Source: JAKJEP01 sp964580995 | GTDB taxonomy: Bacteria > Planctomycetota > Phycisphaerae > Sedimentisphaerales > SM23-30 | Reading direction: 5' to 3' | Assembly (NCBI GenBank): GCA_964580995.1 | Contig: CAZOMV010000045.1 | Span: 1 to 44,672, forward strand | DNA length: 44,672 nucleotides | Shown: in pieces, positions 17,474 to 25,913 of the stretch | Numbering within the stretch: the stretch's first letter is position 1 | Layout of the letters: each line of letters opens with the position of its first letter | Notes under the pieces: model-generated | What the model was told of the DNA's origin: nothing | Seen by the model: the letters and a program-made list of their open reading frames with translations, nothing else | The model's database searches: none | Translations under genes and position numbers: made by a program

Positions 17474-19495
17474 ATGGACTTTCTCATGGCCAATGTAATA
17501 AATGCGAACTGGAATCCTAAAGTCATACCCATTGTCGAATCGGAAATCGAAAATCTACTCCGGAAAGAATGGCTGCTGGCCAATCGCCGCGGCAGTTATG
17601 TTTCAGGTACCGCTCTCGGCTGCAATACCCGCCGCTACCATGGCCTGCTCATTGCTTCCCTTCGTCCGCCCGTGGATCGCTTTGTAACGCTCTCCAATCT
17701 GCTCGAAACCGTAACGGTAGGGGGCCGGAAGTACGAATTAGCCAATTTCGAATTCTCCGATCGCCTGCATCCCCAGGGCTATCATTACCTCAAGGAGTTT
17801 CGCCGCGATACCGGGGTCCATTTCCGCTACGAACTGGATTCGCTCACTGTCGAAAAATCGATCTATCTGGCGTATGACCAGGACCTCGTCGCCATTACCT
17901 ACCAATTCTCCGGAAACGAACAGGAAATTCAGTTTTCTCTCATGCCCCTGGTGGCCCTGCGGGATTTCCATTCCCTGCAATCCTCCTCCACCTCCCTCAA
18001 CATGGAAGTGGAAAATGGAATGGTCACCGCCCGCGTCATGGATCCCAACGGTCCGGCAGTTCATATGTATTGTTCCCATGCGGATTTTGAACGCGGGGCC
18101 GACTGGTGGTATGCCATGCACTATCGTCAGGAAACCGCCCGCTGCCAGGACGATTACGAAGATGTCTGGGCTCCCGGCCATTTCAAGGCCGCCCTCTCGT
18201 CCCCAGCCGCCGTTACTCTTTATGTACAAGCCACCTCCGGTCTCCAGCGGCCCGGCCCGATCCATGAGGTCCGCCTCGACGAAATAGTGGCCGGCTTACA
18301 GCAGCGAAATCTTCAACTTTTCGAGCAGGCCCAGGCCCATGATGAAGACCACCGGGCACTCGTCAAAGCCGCGGATCAATTTATCGTCAAGCGAAATATC
18401 AACGAAACCCGGGAATCCGTCAGTATTCTCGCCGGATTCCACTGGTTTGCCGATTGGGGCAGAGACACCTTCATTTCCCTGCCCGGCCTGCTGCTGGGCA
18501 CCGGCCGGGACGCCGAGGCCAAAGAAGTCCTCCTGACCTTTGCCCATGCTCTCGATCAGGGAATGATTCCCAACCGCTTCGATGATTACGGCGGTGCTCC
18601 GCATTACAACGCGGTGGATGCCTCCCTCTGGTTCATCCACGCCTCCTATCAATATCTGCTCGCAACCAACGATCAGGACACTTTTCAGAGACAGCTTTTA
18701 CCGGCCATCACGGAAATCGTCCGCCATTATCATGACGGCACTCGTTTTAATATCCATGCCGACGAGGATGGCCTCATTATCGCCGGCAACTCCGAAACCC
18801 AGCTTACCTGGATGGACGCCCGCTGCCATGGGGTATCCTTCACACCCCGACATGGCAAACCCGTCGAAATCAACGCCCTTTGGATCAACGCCCTGCACAT
18901 CATGGCCGAAACCGCCCTCGATACGCAGGAGCGGGAAAAATATGCTCGTATGGCCGAAACCGCCGAACAAAATTTTGTCCGCCTGTTCTGGAATTTTGAA
19001 AATAACTGCCTCAATGATTGTATCCTCTCGGATGGTTCGGTCGATGCCGCCATTCGGCCCAACCAAATCTTCGCCGTCTCTCTGCCTTTCTCCCCGCTCG
19101 ACGAAAAATATCAGCTCTCCGTCGTCAATGTCGTCCGCGAAGAGCTTCTCACTCCCTATGGCTTACGCAGCCTCAGTCCGCGCGACAGCCGCTACCGCGG
19201 ACGATATATCGGCGACCAGTTCCAGCGAGACTCCGCCTACCATCAGGGAACCGTCTGGGCCTTCCTGATCGGGCCATTTGTCGAAGCCTTCCTCAAGGTC
19301 CATCGCTTTTCCCAGGATGCCCGGCGGGAAGCGGCCGAAATGATCGAACCGCTCCTCCGACATCTGAACGAAGACGCCTGCCTCGGCAGCGTCTCTGAAA
19401 TCTTCGACGGCGACTGGCCCCACCGCCCCAATGGCTGCATCGCTCAGGCCTGGAGCATCGCGGAACTCCTCCGTGTCAAACTCCTCCTCCAATAG
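17474..19495 (+). CDS. Glycogen debranching enzyme (amylo-alpha-1,6-glucosidase, GH133)
   Basis: A 673-residue enzyme of the bacterial/archaeal debranching type. The N-terminal beta-sandwich domain (about 20-240) opens with LANRRGSYVSGTALGCNTRRYHGLL, of which GCNTRRYHGLL is typical. The C-terminal (alpha/alpha)6 catalytic domain (about 290-670) includes FADWGRDTFISLPGL with W328-G329-R330-D331, then FDDYGGAPHYNAVDASLWF and the closing CIAQAWSIAELLR. It removes alpha-1,6-linked glucose at glycogen branch points. It completes a synthase, GH57 and debranching set on one strand, a compact glycogen metabolism operon. ATG at 17474 or 17489 could be the start; neither has ideal ribosome-binding site spacing. 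Confidence 0.94.
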   Translation: MDFLMANVINANWNPKVIPIVESEIENLLRKEWLLANRRGSYVSGTALGCNTRRYHGLLIASLRPPVDRFVTLSNLLETVTVGGRKYELANFEFSDRLHPQGYHYLKEFRRDTGVHFRYELDSLTVEKSIYLAYDQDLVAITYQFSGNEQEIQFSLMPLVALRDFHSLQSSSTSLNMEVENGMVTARVMDPNGPAVHMYCSHADFERGADWWYAMHYRQETARCQDDYEDVWAPGHFKAALSSPAAVTLYVQATSGLQRPGPIHEVRLDEIVAGLQQRNLQLFEQAQAHDEDHRALVKAADQFIVKRNINETRESVSILAGFHWFADWGRDTFISLPGLLLGTGRDAEAKEVLLTFAHALDQGMIPNRFDDYGGAPHYNAVDASLWFIHASYQYLLATNDQDTFQRQLLPAITEIVRHYHDGTRFNIHADEDGLIIAGNSETQLTWMDARCHGVSFTPRHGKPVEINALWINALHIMAETALDTQEREKYARMAETAEQNFVRLFWNFENNCLNDCILSDGSVDAAIRPNQIFAVSLPFSPLDEKYQLSVVNVVREELLTPYGLRSLSPRDSRYRGRYIGDQFQRDSAYHQGTVWAFLIGPFVEAFLKVHRFSQDARREAAEMIEPLLRHLNEDACLGSVSEIFDGDWPHRPNGCIAQAWSIAELLRVKLLLQ

Positions 19496-19510
19496 AGTGG
19501 AATTTTTCTG

Positions 19511-19546
19511 CAAAAAAAACTTGCCGACTTTATAAGCCGGCAAGTT
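19511..19546 (-). terminator. Rho-independent terminator (leftward)
   Basis: AACTTGCCG (19518-19526) pairs with CGGCAAGTT (19538-19546), nine perfect base pairs. The A8 run at 19512-19519 becomes a T-tail on the minus strand, and there is no T-tail to the right. It therefore ends leftward transcription, supporting a real leftward gene at 19595-19933. It does not serve the debranching enzyme gene. Confidence 0.75.
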
Positions 19547-19594
19547 GAGACGAGTTGTTCGTGCATCGCCTATTTGGATCAAGAACTTCCGGAG

Positions 19595-19933
19595 CTACGT
19601 ACTATAATTTTTGCTCGTCCGTTCTCGCCGGAGCGGATCCACGCGCAACGAAGGGAAATTATCTGTTTTCACATTCTCCTTGATTTTCCCTTTCCTTTGC
19701 GTTTCTACTACCTTTGCCGAGATTGCGATTACCGATTGATCACCAAAAAAATCCATCGCCACGCATTGTTTTCTCCACCGGCATGAACGATTGCTGCAGG
19801 TCAAACCATTCCCAAAGCAAGATTCATGCCCTTCCGCTCTCTGGACTGCCCAAATAAAATCGACATCCGGCATGTCGCCCGTCTGGATGCCCATCAAAAC
19901 CGCCTTGTTTTTTATGGCCGCCCTCGAAAGCAT
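19595..19933 (-). CDS. Small cysteine-rich protein of unknown function
   Basis: A 112-residue protein supported by signals on both sides: a GAAAGGA ribosome-binding site about 9 nt before the ATG at 19933, and a leftward terminator 50 bp after the TAG. The first 65 residues look structured, with MPDVDFIWAVQRAEGHESCFG followed by four closely spaced cysteines (C-FGNGLT-C-SNRS-C-RWRKQ-C), a possible zinc or Fe-S site. The C-terminal 45 residues are basic and low in complexity and may be poorly conserved. I do not recognise a named family. It lies in the gap between the debranching enzyme and the membrane protein at 20158. Confidence 0.6.
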   Translation of the reverse strand: MLSRAAIKNKAVLMGIQTGDMPDVDFIWAVQRAEGHESCFGNGLTCSNRSCRWRKQCVAMDFFGDQSVIAISAKVVETQRKGKIKENVKTDNFPSLRVDPLRRERTSKNYST

Positions 19934-20157
19934 CTCTACATCCTTTCAGAGATATTGGCTTACTATAAAACCAACCCTTGTTTCCTGCTTCTAGCACTCT
20001 CTCTAATAAGCTCATGACAAATAGAAAATTATTTGCTTCGTCCTATAACGAACTTATATTAAGTCTATCACATTTTTGGAAAAAGTCACGTCGGATAACA
20101 ATAATTTTCAATAAAAATTTGATTAAATGCGGATTAAATGATTTGTTTCCAGGAAAT

Positions 20158-21171
20158 TTATCTACTGTGAGACATCCGAACCTGATTGGTATAGATACTC
20201 AACCAGTATCCTGCGATTACCCCCAGAGATCCAACCCCGATATATTGCACCGGTAAAATGCCGGCAAAGCTGACAGAAGATAACAGAACCGGCGAAGTGC
20301 TTTGGGCCAACGGCTCCAACGCCCAGCCTTGCGTTGCCAGTCCATACGCCACGATAGCTACCAGGGCCGGCGAAAAAAAGAAGGTCCACAGGGGCACCGC
20401 AAACAACTGGTGGGCGGCAAAAACTCCGGCGGCGAACGCGACCAGAACTGCAAAGATAATCTGCTTGGTCGCGGGAATGGTACTGATCTGGACGGACTGA
20501 AAACTGTTCAACCGGTAGTCTGTCCGACCGGATTGGGCCAACACTTTCAATAACAAAAGAGAAATAATACCAACCAGACATACAGACATTAAGCCCTTTA
20601 GCCAGGGCCTGGACTGGAGAAATCCCTTCGGTTGTGCCGTTCTGGAAGAGTTTTTGGATTTCTGCATGTTTTGGAATAGAATTTCATCATTTTGTCCTGG
20701 ATTTGCACCACTTTTCCCGCGTTTTGTCACAAAATTGACTAAGAAAAACCCACCCAAAATCAGCCCCGTCCACATCATACTATCCAGAATCATCCGGTGA
20801 AATAGCTCGGTCCGCTCTGCCGCGGTCGGGCAATCCAGCAGCAATTGATCCATCCTGCCGGTCATCGCCGCCCAGGCAGTCAAGCCTGCCGGTAAAGCCA
20901 GCGGTGCCATGTATTTAGCGTATGGCTGACTCAATATCAGCGACAAAATTTTTGCCATCCCGCCGCCCACTATCGCCCAAAGGAGTACCTGGAAGGGATG
21001 ATGATGTTCAAAAATCGATATAACCCCGTTGGAATTCAGCGGTTCGATGATATACCGGTACGCCGCCCCAAATACGCTGACGCTGATCAAAAGTACTATA
21101 AATACCCGAATTTTAATAAATAACGATATCGGCATGGGGAAAAGCATACAGTTTCCCACCATCTCGGTCAA
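20158..21171 (-). CDS. Polytopic membrane protein of unknown function
   Basis: A 337-residue protein with about eight hydrophobic segments, including residues 18-38, 62-82, 92-108, 132-152, 193-213, 235-285 (two helices) and 298-330. A hydrophilic loop rich in polar residues (about 155-190) splits it into halves. No transporter signature, catalytic motif or cofactor site is visible, and I do not recognise the family. The gene is divergent from priA with a 116-bp gap. The length, codon use and clean membrane pattern support it as real. Confidence 0.75.
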   Translation of the reverse strand: MTEMVGNCMLFPMPISLFIKIRVFIVLLISVSVFGAAYRYIIEPLNSNGVISIFEHHHPFQVLLWAIVGGGMAKILSLILSQPYAKYMAPLALPAGLTAWAAMTGRMDQLLLDCPTAAERTELFHRMILDSMMWTGLILGGFFLVNFVTKRGKSGANPGQNDEILFQNMQKSKNSSRTAQPKGFLQSRPWLKGLMSVCLVGIISLLLLKVLAQSGRTDYRLNSFQSVQISTIPATKQIIFAVLVAFAAGVFAAHQLFAVPLWTFFFSPALVAIVAYGLATQGWALEPLAQSTSPVLLSSVSFAGILPVQYIGVGSLGVIAGYWLSIYTNQVRMSHSR

Positions 21172-21224
21172 GCGATTCTTAACCTTATTTTTATAAAAGA
21201 TTTATCGACATGCCAAACCCTTTC

Positions 21225-21253
21225 TGGACAAAACCTCCCTGGTGCTATAAAGT
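21225..21253 (+). promoter_or_regulatory. Possible sigma-70 promoter for priA
   Basis: TGGACA (21225-21230), 17-bp spacer, TAAAGT (21248-21253). An overlapping TATAAA lies at 21246-21251. The predicted start is about 30 nt before the ATG at 21288. Confidence 0.4.
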
Positions 21254-21287
21254 TGGTACTGGTATTTTTCCACGAGAATGAATGTAA

Positions 21288-23636
21288 ATGGTTTCCAACG
21301 AACAAAATATGGATTTATTCGGCCAGCCAGCCCCCCTTGCTCAATCGTCAGCCCCTGTAGCTGCCAAAGATGTCCGGCTGGCAAGGGTCGCCTTTGAAAC
21401 CGGCGGCGATAATTTATACGATTATGCCATTGCCGATTCCATGATTTCGGAACTCGCGATAGGCCAGCGAGTTAAAGCGCCGTTTGGCAAAAAAAACCAC
21501 CTCCAGATCGGCTTTTGCGTCTCCTTTCCCGACATTTCCGGTGTCCAGAAGGTGAAGTACATCGCGGAAATCATCGACCCGATCCCTCTGCTTGATGCCC
21601 GGAGAATGGAACTGGCCCAGTGGATTGCCCGGTATTACTGTTGTTCTCTCGGGGCGATACTCTCGGCTATGGTACCGGGGGCCGTGAAAAAACAGGTGGG
21701 GATGGTGAAAAGATCCTACGTTCAGCTAAGCCCGCAAGCTGGGGGAATAATCGAAGGCAATCCGAAATTGCGGCTCGGAGCTAAGGGCAGGCTCATCATC
21801 GAATTTATGCAAAAGCAGCAAACCGAAAGGAGCCATCCATCGTATCCGCTGGACCAGCTTGCGGAAACCTTTTCCTGTGGCAGGGGGGCGTTTACCACTC
21901 TGGCACGCATGGGGCTGATTCAAATCCTGCAGCAAAAGGAATTTGAGCCTTCTGAAGCAGTGACGAGCGTCCCGACAGAAATTTCGGCTGCGTTTGATCT
22001 GAATACAGACCAGCAAAACGCCCTGGCGGAGGTGAAGCAGTTAATTGACCAGGATCAATTCCATGCGGTGCTGCTGTATGGTGTTACCGGAAGCGGTAAG
22101 ACCGAGGTGTATATGGAGGCCATCGACTGGGTGCTGCGGAAGGGTCGGCAGACGCTGGTTCTGGTTCCGGAGATTGCCCTGACACCGCAAACGGTACAGC
22201 GGTTTTTGAAGCGGTTTGCGAATGTGGCGGTTTTACATTCGGGCCTATCCAACCTGCAGCGGCATCAGCAGTGGCGGATGATCGCGGACGGGTTGGCGCA
22301 AGTGGTGGTCGGAGCACGCTCGGCAATATTTGCCCCGCTGGCGCGTTTAGGTTTGATTGTCGTGGATGAGGAACATGAACCCAGTTATAAGCAGGATACG
22401 ATCCCACGTTATCACGGGCGGGATGTGGCGATTAAGCTGGCTCAACTGATGAATATACCGATTATCTTAGGTTCGGCGACGCCGAGTCTGGAAACGTTTC
22501 ACAATTGCAGTGCCCGTCAACATTTTCATTTATTGCGTCTGCCGCGGCGGGTGATGGAGTTGCCGCTTCCAGATGTTTGCACGATTGATATGCAGGCGGA
22601 AGCAATGGAACGGAAAGGCAGTCACCTCCTCAGCCGGACGCTGGAAGGGGAATTGCATCGATGCCTGGCTCTGAAGCGGCAGGCGATTTTACTGCTGAAC
22701 CGGCGCGGACACAGCAATTTTGTCTATTGTCCCTCCTGCAAATTTATTCTGCACTGTCCGAATTGCGATGTGAATCTCACCTTTCACAAGGCCAAACGGG
22801 AGTTTGATCTGGAACCGCGATGTTTTGTGATGTGCCATTACTGTCTGCATACCAGCCTGGTACCCAAGGTATGCCCGGTCTGCGCAAAGAAACTGATCCT
22901 GATCGGGCCGGGCACGCAGAAGGCGGAAGAGGAGGTGGCTCGCAAGTTTCCCGCGGCGAACCTGTGCCGGGTGGACAGCGATTCCATGAAGCACGACCGG
23001 TACAACGAGGTAATGAAGGAATTTGGGGAGGGGAAGATCGATATCCTGCTGGGGACGCAAATGATTGGCAAGGGCCTGGATTTCCCCAATGTGAAACTGG
23101 TAGGCGTTTTGAATGCCGATTCCGCACTATCGCTGCCGGATTTTCGCAGTTCGGAGCGAACCTTTCAACTGATCGCCCAGGTAGCCGGACGCTGCGGCCG
23201 GGCCACCAGTGACGGTCAGGTGATTGTGCAGACCTTTCTACCGGAAGAACCCGCCGTGAAATTGGCGTGCCGGCACGATTACGATTCCTTTGCCCGGCTG
23301 GAACTGCACAACCGCCAAAACTGCCTGATGCCCCCGTATCACCGGATGGCACGGATGATCCTGCGCGATGCGAAACTGGAAAAGCTGGAAGCGGTTTGCC
23401 GAAAATTCCGGGAAGAAATCGACTCCATCAATCACTCGCTGCCCTCTCCGGTTGAGGTGCGCGGTCCGGTCCCTGCCACCATCGCCCGCATTGAAAATTA
23501 TCATCGCTGGCAGATCATCCTGAAATCCCAGACCGCCGAATCAATCCAGAAACTGCTTTACGCCATCCGAACCACCCTTTTACCCACCCTTGCCGTCCAG
23601 GCCGTCGTCGATGTCGATCCGGTGAATCTGTTATAA
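21288..23636 (+). CDS. priA: Primosomal protein N' (replication restart helicase PriA)
   Basis: A 782-residue 3'-5' DNA helicase with complete PriA architecture. After the DNA-binding N-terminal domain come Walker A GVTGSGKTE (265-273), the DEEH box (360-363), GSATPSLE, and the late motif GTQMIGKGLDFPNV. Between the helicase lobes is the zinc module, four CxxC pairs (C481/C484, C490/C493, C516/C519, C529/C532). PriA restarts replication at collapsed forks and loads the primosome. The first 27 residues (MVSNEQNMDLFGQPAPLAQS and on) precede the conserved domain and may be a non-conserved extension. It converges on the GNAT gene. Confidence 0.97.
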   Translation: MVSNEQNMDLFGQPAPLAQSSAPVAAKDVRLARVAFETGGDNLYDYAIADSMISELAIGQRVKAPFGKKNHLQIGFCVSFPDISGVQKVKYIAEIIDPIPLLDARRMELAQWIARYYCCSLGAILSAMVPGAVKKQVGMVKRSYVQLSPQAGGIIEGNPKLRLGAKGRLIIEFMQKQQTERSHPSYPLDQLAETFSCGRGAFTTLARMGLIQILQQKEFEPSEAVTSVPTEISAAFDLNTDQQNALAEVKQLIDQDQFHAVLLYGVTGSGKTEVYMEAIDWVLRKGRQTLVLVPEIALTPQTVQRFLKRFANVAVLHSGLSNLQRHQQWRMIADGLAQVVVGARSAIFAPLARLGLIVVDEEHEPSYKQDTIPRYHGRDVAIKLAQLMNIPIILGSATPSLETFHNCSARQHFHLLRLPRRVMELPLPDVCTIDMQAEAMERKGSHLLSRTLEGELHRCLALKRQAILLLNRRGHSNFVYCPSCKFILHCPNCDVNLTFHKAKREFDLEPRCFVMCHYCLHTSLVPKVCPVCAKKLILIGPGTQKAEEEVARKFPAANLCRVDSDSMKHDRYNEVMKEFGEGKIDILLGTQMIGKGLDFPNVKLVGVLNADSALSLPDFRSSERTFQLIAQVAGRCGRATSDGQVIVQTFLPEEPAVKLACRHDYDSFARLELHNRQNCLMPPYHRMARMILRDAKLEKLEAVCRKFREEIDSINHSLPSPVEVRGPVPATIARIENYHRWQIILKSQTAESIQKLLYAIRTTLLPTLAVQAVVDVDPVNLL

Positions 23637-23673
23637 TTGAAGTTTTGCAAAATGAAGCGGATTTCGATTCCCA

Positions 23674-24099
23674 TCAGCTCAGGCGGCAATACATCACTTT
23701 CAAATCGTTTCGTTCGGACCAGCCGAGGTGCTGCCAGAAGGCATGGCCGTGCTGATTATCGGCGAATACGTGAATATTACAGCGGCTGACGCCCAGGTTT
23801 TTAAGTCCGGCCAAACAATGGGCCACCAGCGCCTTGCCGATGCCTTTGCCCCGGCAGGCCGAATCGACCGCCAGATGGTTCAGATACCCCCGCCGCCCGT
23901 CATAACCGCACAGGACCGCGCCGATGATTTTGTCATTTTCTCTGGCGATGAAGCTGAGGGCGGGATTCCGCTGCAAGTATTTGCCAATGCCCTCTTTCGA
24001 ATCCACATCGTCATGCAGGCCGACCCCTTCGGTTTTTTGCCACAGGGCCGCCACTTCCTCATAATCCGCGATGCTCATTTGCTGTATATTCATATTCAT
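23674..24099 (-). CDS. GNAT family N-acetyltransferase
   Basis: A 141-residue single-domain GNAT enzyme. The acetyl-CoA binding motif A is clear: LNHLAVDSACRGKGIGKALV (R/Q-x-x-G-x-G/A type), preceded by the strand IGAVLCGYDGRRGYL and followed by the motif-B-like HAFWQHLGWSER. The acceptor is not predictable. The start ATG at 24099 overlaps the stop of the upstream acetyltransferase gene by four bases, so it is the last gene of a three-gene leftward operon (phosphorylase-like, GNAT, GNAT). Confidence 0.92.
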   Translation of the reverse strand: MNMNIQQMSIADYEEVAALWQKTEGVGLHDDVDSKEGIGKYLQRNPALSFIARENDKIIGAVLCGYDGRRGYLNHLAVDSACRGKGIGKALVAHCLAGLKNLGVSRCNIHVFADNQHGHAFWQHLGWSERNDLKVMYCRLS

Positions 24100-24635
24100 T
24101 TCCTTTTCTCATAATCGCTTTTCAAAATGCCATAGATCACAATGTCCTCATACTGGCCCCACTTCTTTATATGCTGGCGCAGGTGGCCTTCGCGGGCCAT
24201 GCCGATTTTCTGCATGACGCGGCCGGAGGCAGGATTCCGCAGGAAATAATGGGCGTGGATACGATACAGACTCAGCGAATCGAAACCAAACTTCAAGACG
24301 GCCCGGGCGGCTTCGGTGGCAAATCCCTGTCGCCAATAGGCCTTGCCAAGCCAGTAGCCCAGTTCCGCATGGTCGAAATCCCTGTTCAGATTCAATCCGG
24401 CAGCGCCGATTAAATAACCCTGCACTTTGTGGATTATGGCAAAGGAAATTTCCGCGTCTTCTTTTTGGGAGCGAATCCATTTTTCCGCCGCGCCATCCTC
24501 ATAGGGATGAGGAATACGCAGGGTGGTGGAGGCAATCTCCTTGTCGCCGGCCAGACGCTGGACATCGGGAGCATCTTCCAGCCGGAAAGGCCGGAGTATC
24601 AGTCGTTCCGTTTGTAGAACGGTCTGGTTTTCCAT
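24096..24635 (-). CDS. GNAT acetyltransferase, RimJ/RimL-like
   Basis: A 179-residue acetyltransferase starting MENQTVLQTERLILRPF, the classic RimJ/RimL opening. It continues with LGYWLGKAYWRQGFATEAARAVLKFGF (motif A) and NPASGRVMQKIGMAREG (motif B). I choose the ATG at 24635 because AAAGGAG lies 9 nt upstream, whereas the ATG at 24644 directly abuts it; the frame extends further but overlaps the upstream gene. The family acetylates N-terminal amines of proteins or small molecules. It begins one base after the phosphorylase-like gene ends and overlaps the next GNAT by an ATGA. Confidence 0.92.
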   Translation of the reverse strand: MENQTVLQTERLILRPFRLEDAPDVQRLAGDKEIASTTLRIPHPYEDGAAEKWIRSQKEDAEISFAIIHKVQGYLIGAAGLNLNRDFDHAELGYWLGKAYWRQGFATEAARAVLKFGFDSLSLYRIHAHYFLRNPASGRVMQKIGMAREGHLRQHIKKWGQYEDIVIYGILKSDYEKRK

Positions 24636-24636
24636 C

Positions 24637-25422
24637 TCATTCATCTCCTTTCCAGTTTTCACAATAAGTATGTGTGATTTGCAGGGCGGCTTCCATACTT
24701 TTTTCGCTGGAACTGTTCCAGTTATACCAGCCCAGATGGCCGGCCGGGCTGCCGTCGGCATAAACCGGGTTATCCGCCACCGTCAGGATCGCGGTACGAT
24801 TGATACGATGCAAGCCGGCGGCGGCAAAAACACCGGCGGTTTCCCGGTCCACCGCCCAGCATTGGTTGATCAGGCAGAGATTCGAAATCTGCCCCATATC
24901 CGATACGGAATTACTGATGGTACAGACCCGTCCCCAATGACAGGAACGGTCCCGTGCCCGGTTGCCGGCCGGCCACTGCGAACTATCCCACCGGGCCGGG
25001 AAAACCGGAAGCGAAGACGGCGGGTTTTTCCCAGCGTATCTCTCGTACCGGCAGGCATCCACGGTGATCAGGGTATCGCCCGGCTGAATATTGCGGTTCA
25101 GGGCCATGCAGGATCCGGCCAGGATCACCAGGGAGATACCGGAAACGGCAAAGTAATCGGTCACATCGTAGGCCATTTGCGGCCCGCAGACCGTCGCAAA
25201 GGCCACCAGATGATCTCCCAGGTTCCCCATCAGCATATTGGCAAAACGGGTATTGCCGGAATATATTTCATCGATATCCGTAAACCGGCCGCGATATTTT
25301 TCAAATTCATTTTTGATGTCGCTGGTACCGGAAAGAATCAGCACTTTGGGCTGAAAGGTATCCGGCCGGGCGTGGTTTTCCGTTACCACGTTCCGCTTTT
25401 CTTTCATCATTGCGTTAAACAT
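24637..25422 (-). CDS. Nucleoside phosphorylase superfamily protein
   Basis: A 261-residue protein with the PNP_UDP_1 fold. Indicators are FANMLMGNLGDHLVAFATVCGPQMA, the LVILAGSCMALNRNIQPGDTLI stretch (G-S-x and GD of the phosphorylase family) and AVDRETAGVFAAAG (the V-D-x-E-T-A motif that binds the ribose). Members cleave purine or uridine nucleosides, or S-adenosylhomocysteine/MTA. The substrate cannot be chosen from sequence. I prefer the ATG at 25422, which has AGGTGA 6-7 nt upstream; a GTG at 25431 is also in frame. It is the first gene of a tight operon with two acetyltransferases. Confidence 0.85.
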   Translation of the reverse strand: MFNAMMKEKRNVVTENHARPDTFQPKVLILSGTSDIKNEFEKYRGRFTDIDEIYSGNTRFANMLMGNLGDHLVAFATVCGPQMAYDVTDYFAVSGISLVILAGSCMALNRNIQPGDTLITVDACRYERYAGKNPPSSLPVFPARWDSSQWPAGNRARDRSCHWGRVCTISNSVSDMGQISNLCLINQCWAVDRETAGVFAAAGLHRINRTAILTVADNPVYADGSPAGHLGWYNWNSSSEKSMEAALQITHTYCENWKGDE

Positions 25423-25510
25423 ATAATTCACCTATCCAATTCTACATCCGATTTAAATGCGCACGATCCATGTGCCAAGAGGCGTCTTGGTTAATCCATT
25501 AAAACACCCA

Positions 25511-25549
25511 AATAAAAAAACCTTTCAGGCGGATGTTCCTAAAAGGCTT
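25511..25549 (-). terminator. Rho-independent terminator of the 47-aa gene
   Basis: CCTTTCAGG (25521-25529) pairs with CCTAAAAGG (25538-25546) with one mismatch and an 8-nt loop. The A-run at 25514-25520 gives a T-tail on the minus strand. It ends leftward transcription 36 bp after the small gene's stop. Confidence 0.7.
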
Positions 25550-25581
25550 TGGTAAATACTGCTTATATACTTATGATCCTT

Positions 25582-25725
25582 CTAGGGCAGGTCCTCCCTG
25601 CGATCCGCTTTGGTTACCATGGAAAAATGATCCATCGTTCCCATAGCCGGGCGAACGTACATACGTCCTTCGCCTCTCAGCAGGCTTCGCATCTGCTTCT
25701 GAATGTCTTTTCTAGTCAGGAACAT
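25582..25725 (-). CDS. Very small protein (47 aa), unknown function
   Basis: The reading frame starts MFLTRKDIQKQMRSLLRGEG and ends KADRREDLP. It is short, but it has every signal of a gene: a perfect -35 with 17-bp spacing (25759-25787), a GGGAG site 8 nt before the ATG, and a hairpin/T-tail terminator. The product is basic and hydrophilic, with no membrane segment or cysteine; residues 5-18 could form an amphipathic helix. I know no family for it. It lies in the gap after rpoD on the same strand but appears to be transcribed separately. Confidence 0.6.
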   Translation of the reverse strand: MFLTRKDIQKQMRSLLRGEGRMYVRPAMGTMDHFSMVTKADRREDLP

Positions 25726-25758
25726 AAAATATTCTCCCAAAACAAAAAAGTTATGGTC

Positions 25759-25787
25759 CTTTTATCGGCAACCGGAAGGCTTGTCAA
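25759..25787 (-). promoter_or_regulatory. Sigma-70 promoter of the 47-aa gene
   Basis: On the minus strand, TTGACA (25787-25782) and TAAAAG (25764-25759) are 17 bp apart. The start would be near 25752, giving a leader of about 27 nt. Confidence 0.65.
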
Positions 25788-25913
25788 GAATAATTTTTAA
25801 AAAAATTCTCATTGCCTCTTAAAAATGACGGAACCACTAAAAGTCGTTATGGACTTCCAAAAACAGCTCTGACTCCCCGATAACCAGGGGACGACGAGTG
25901 TTTGACGCTGGCG

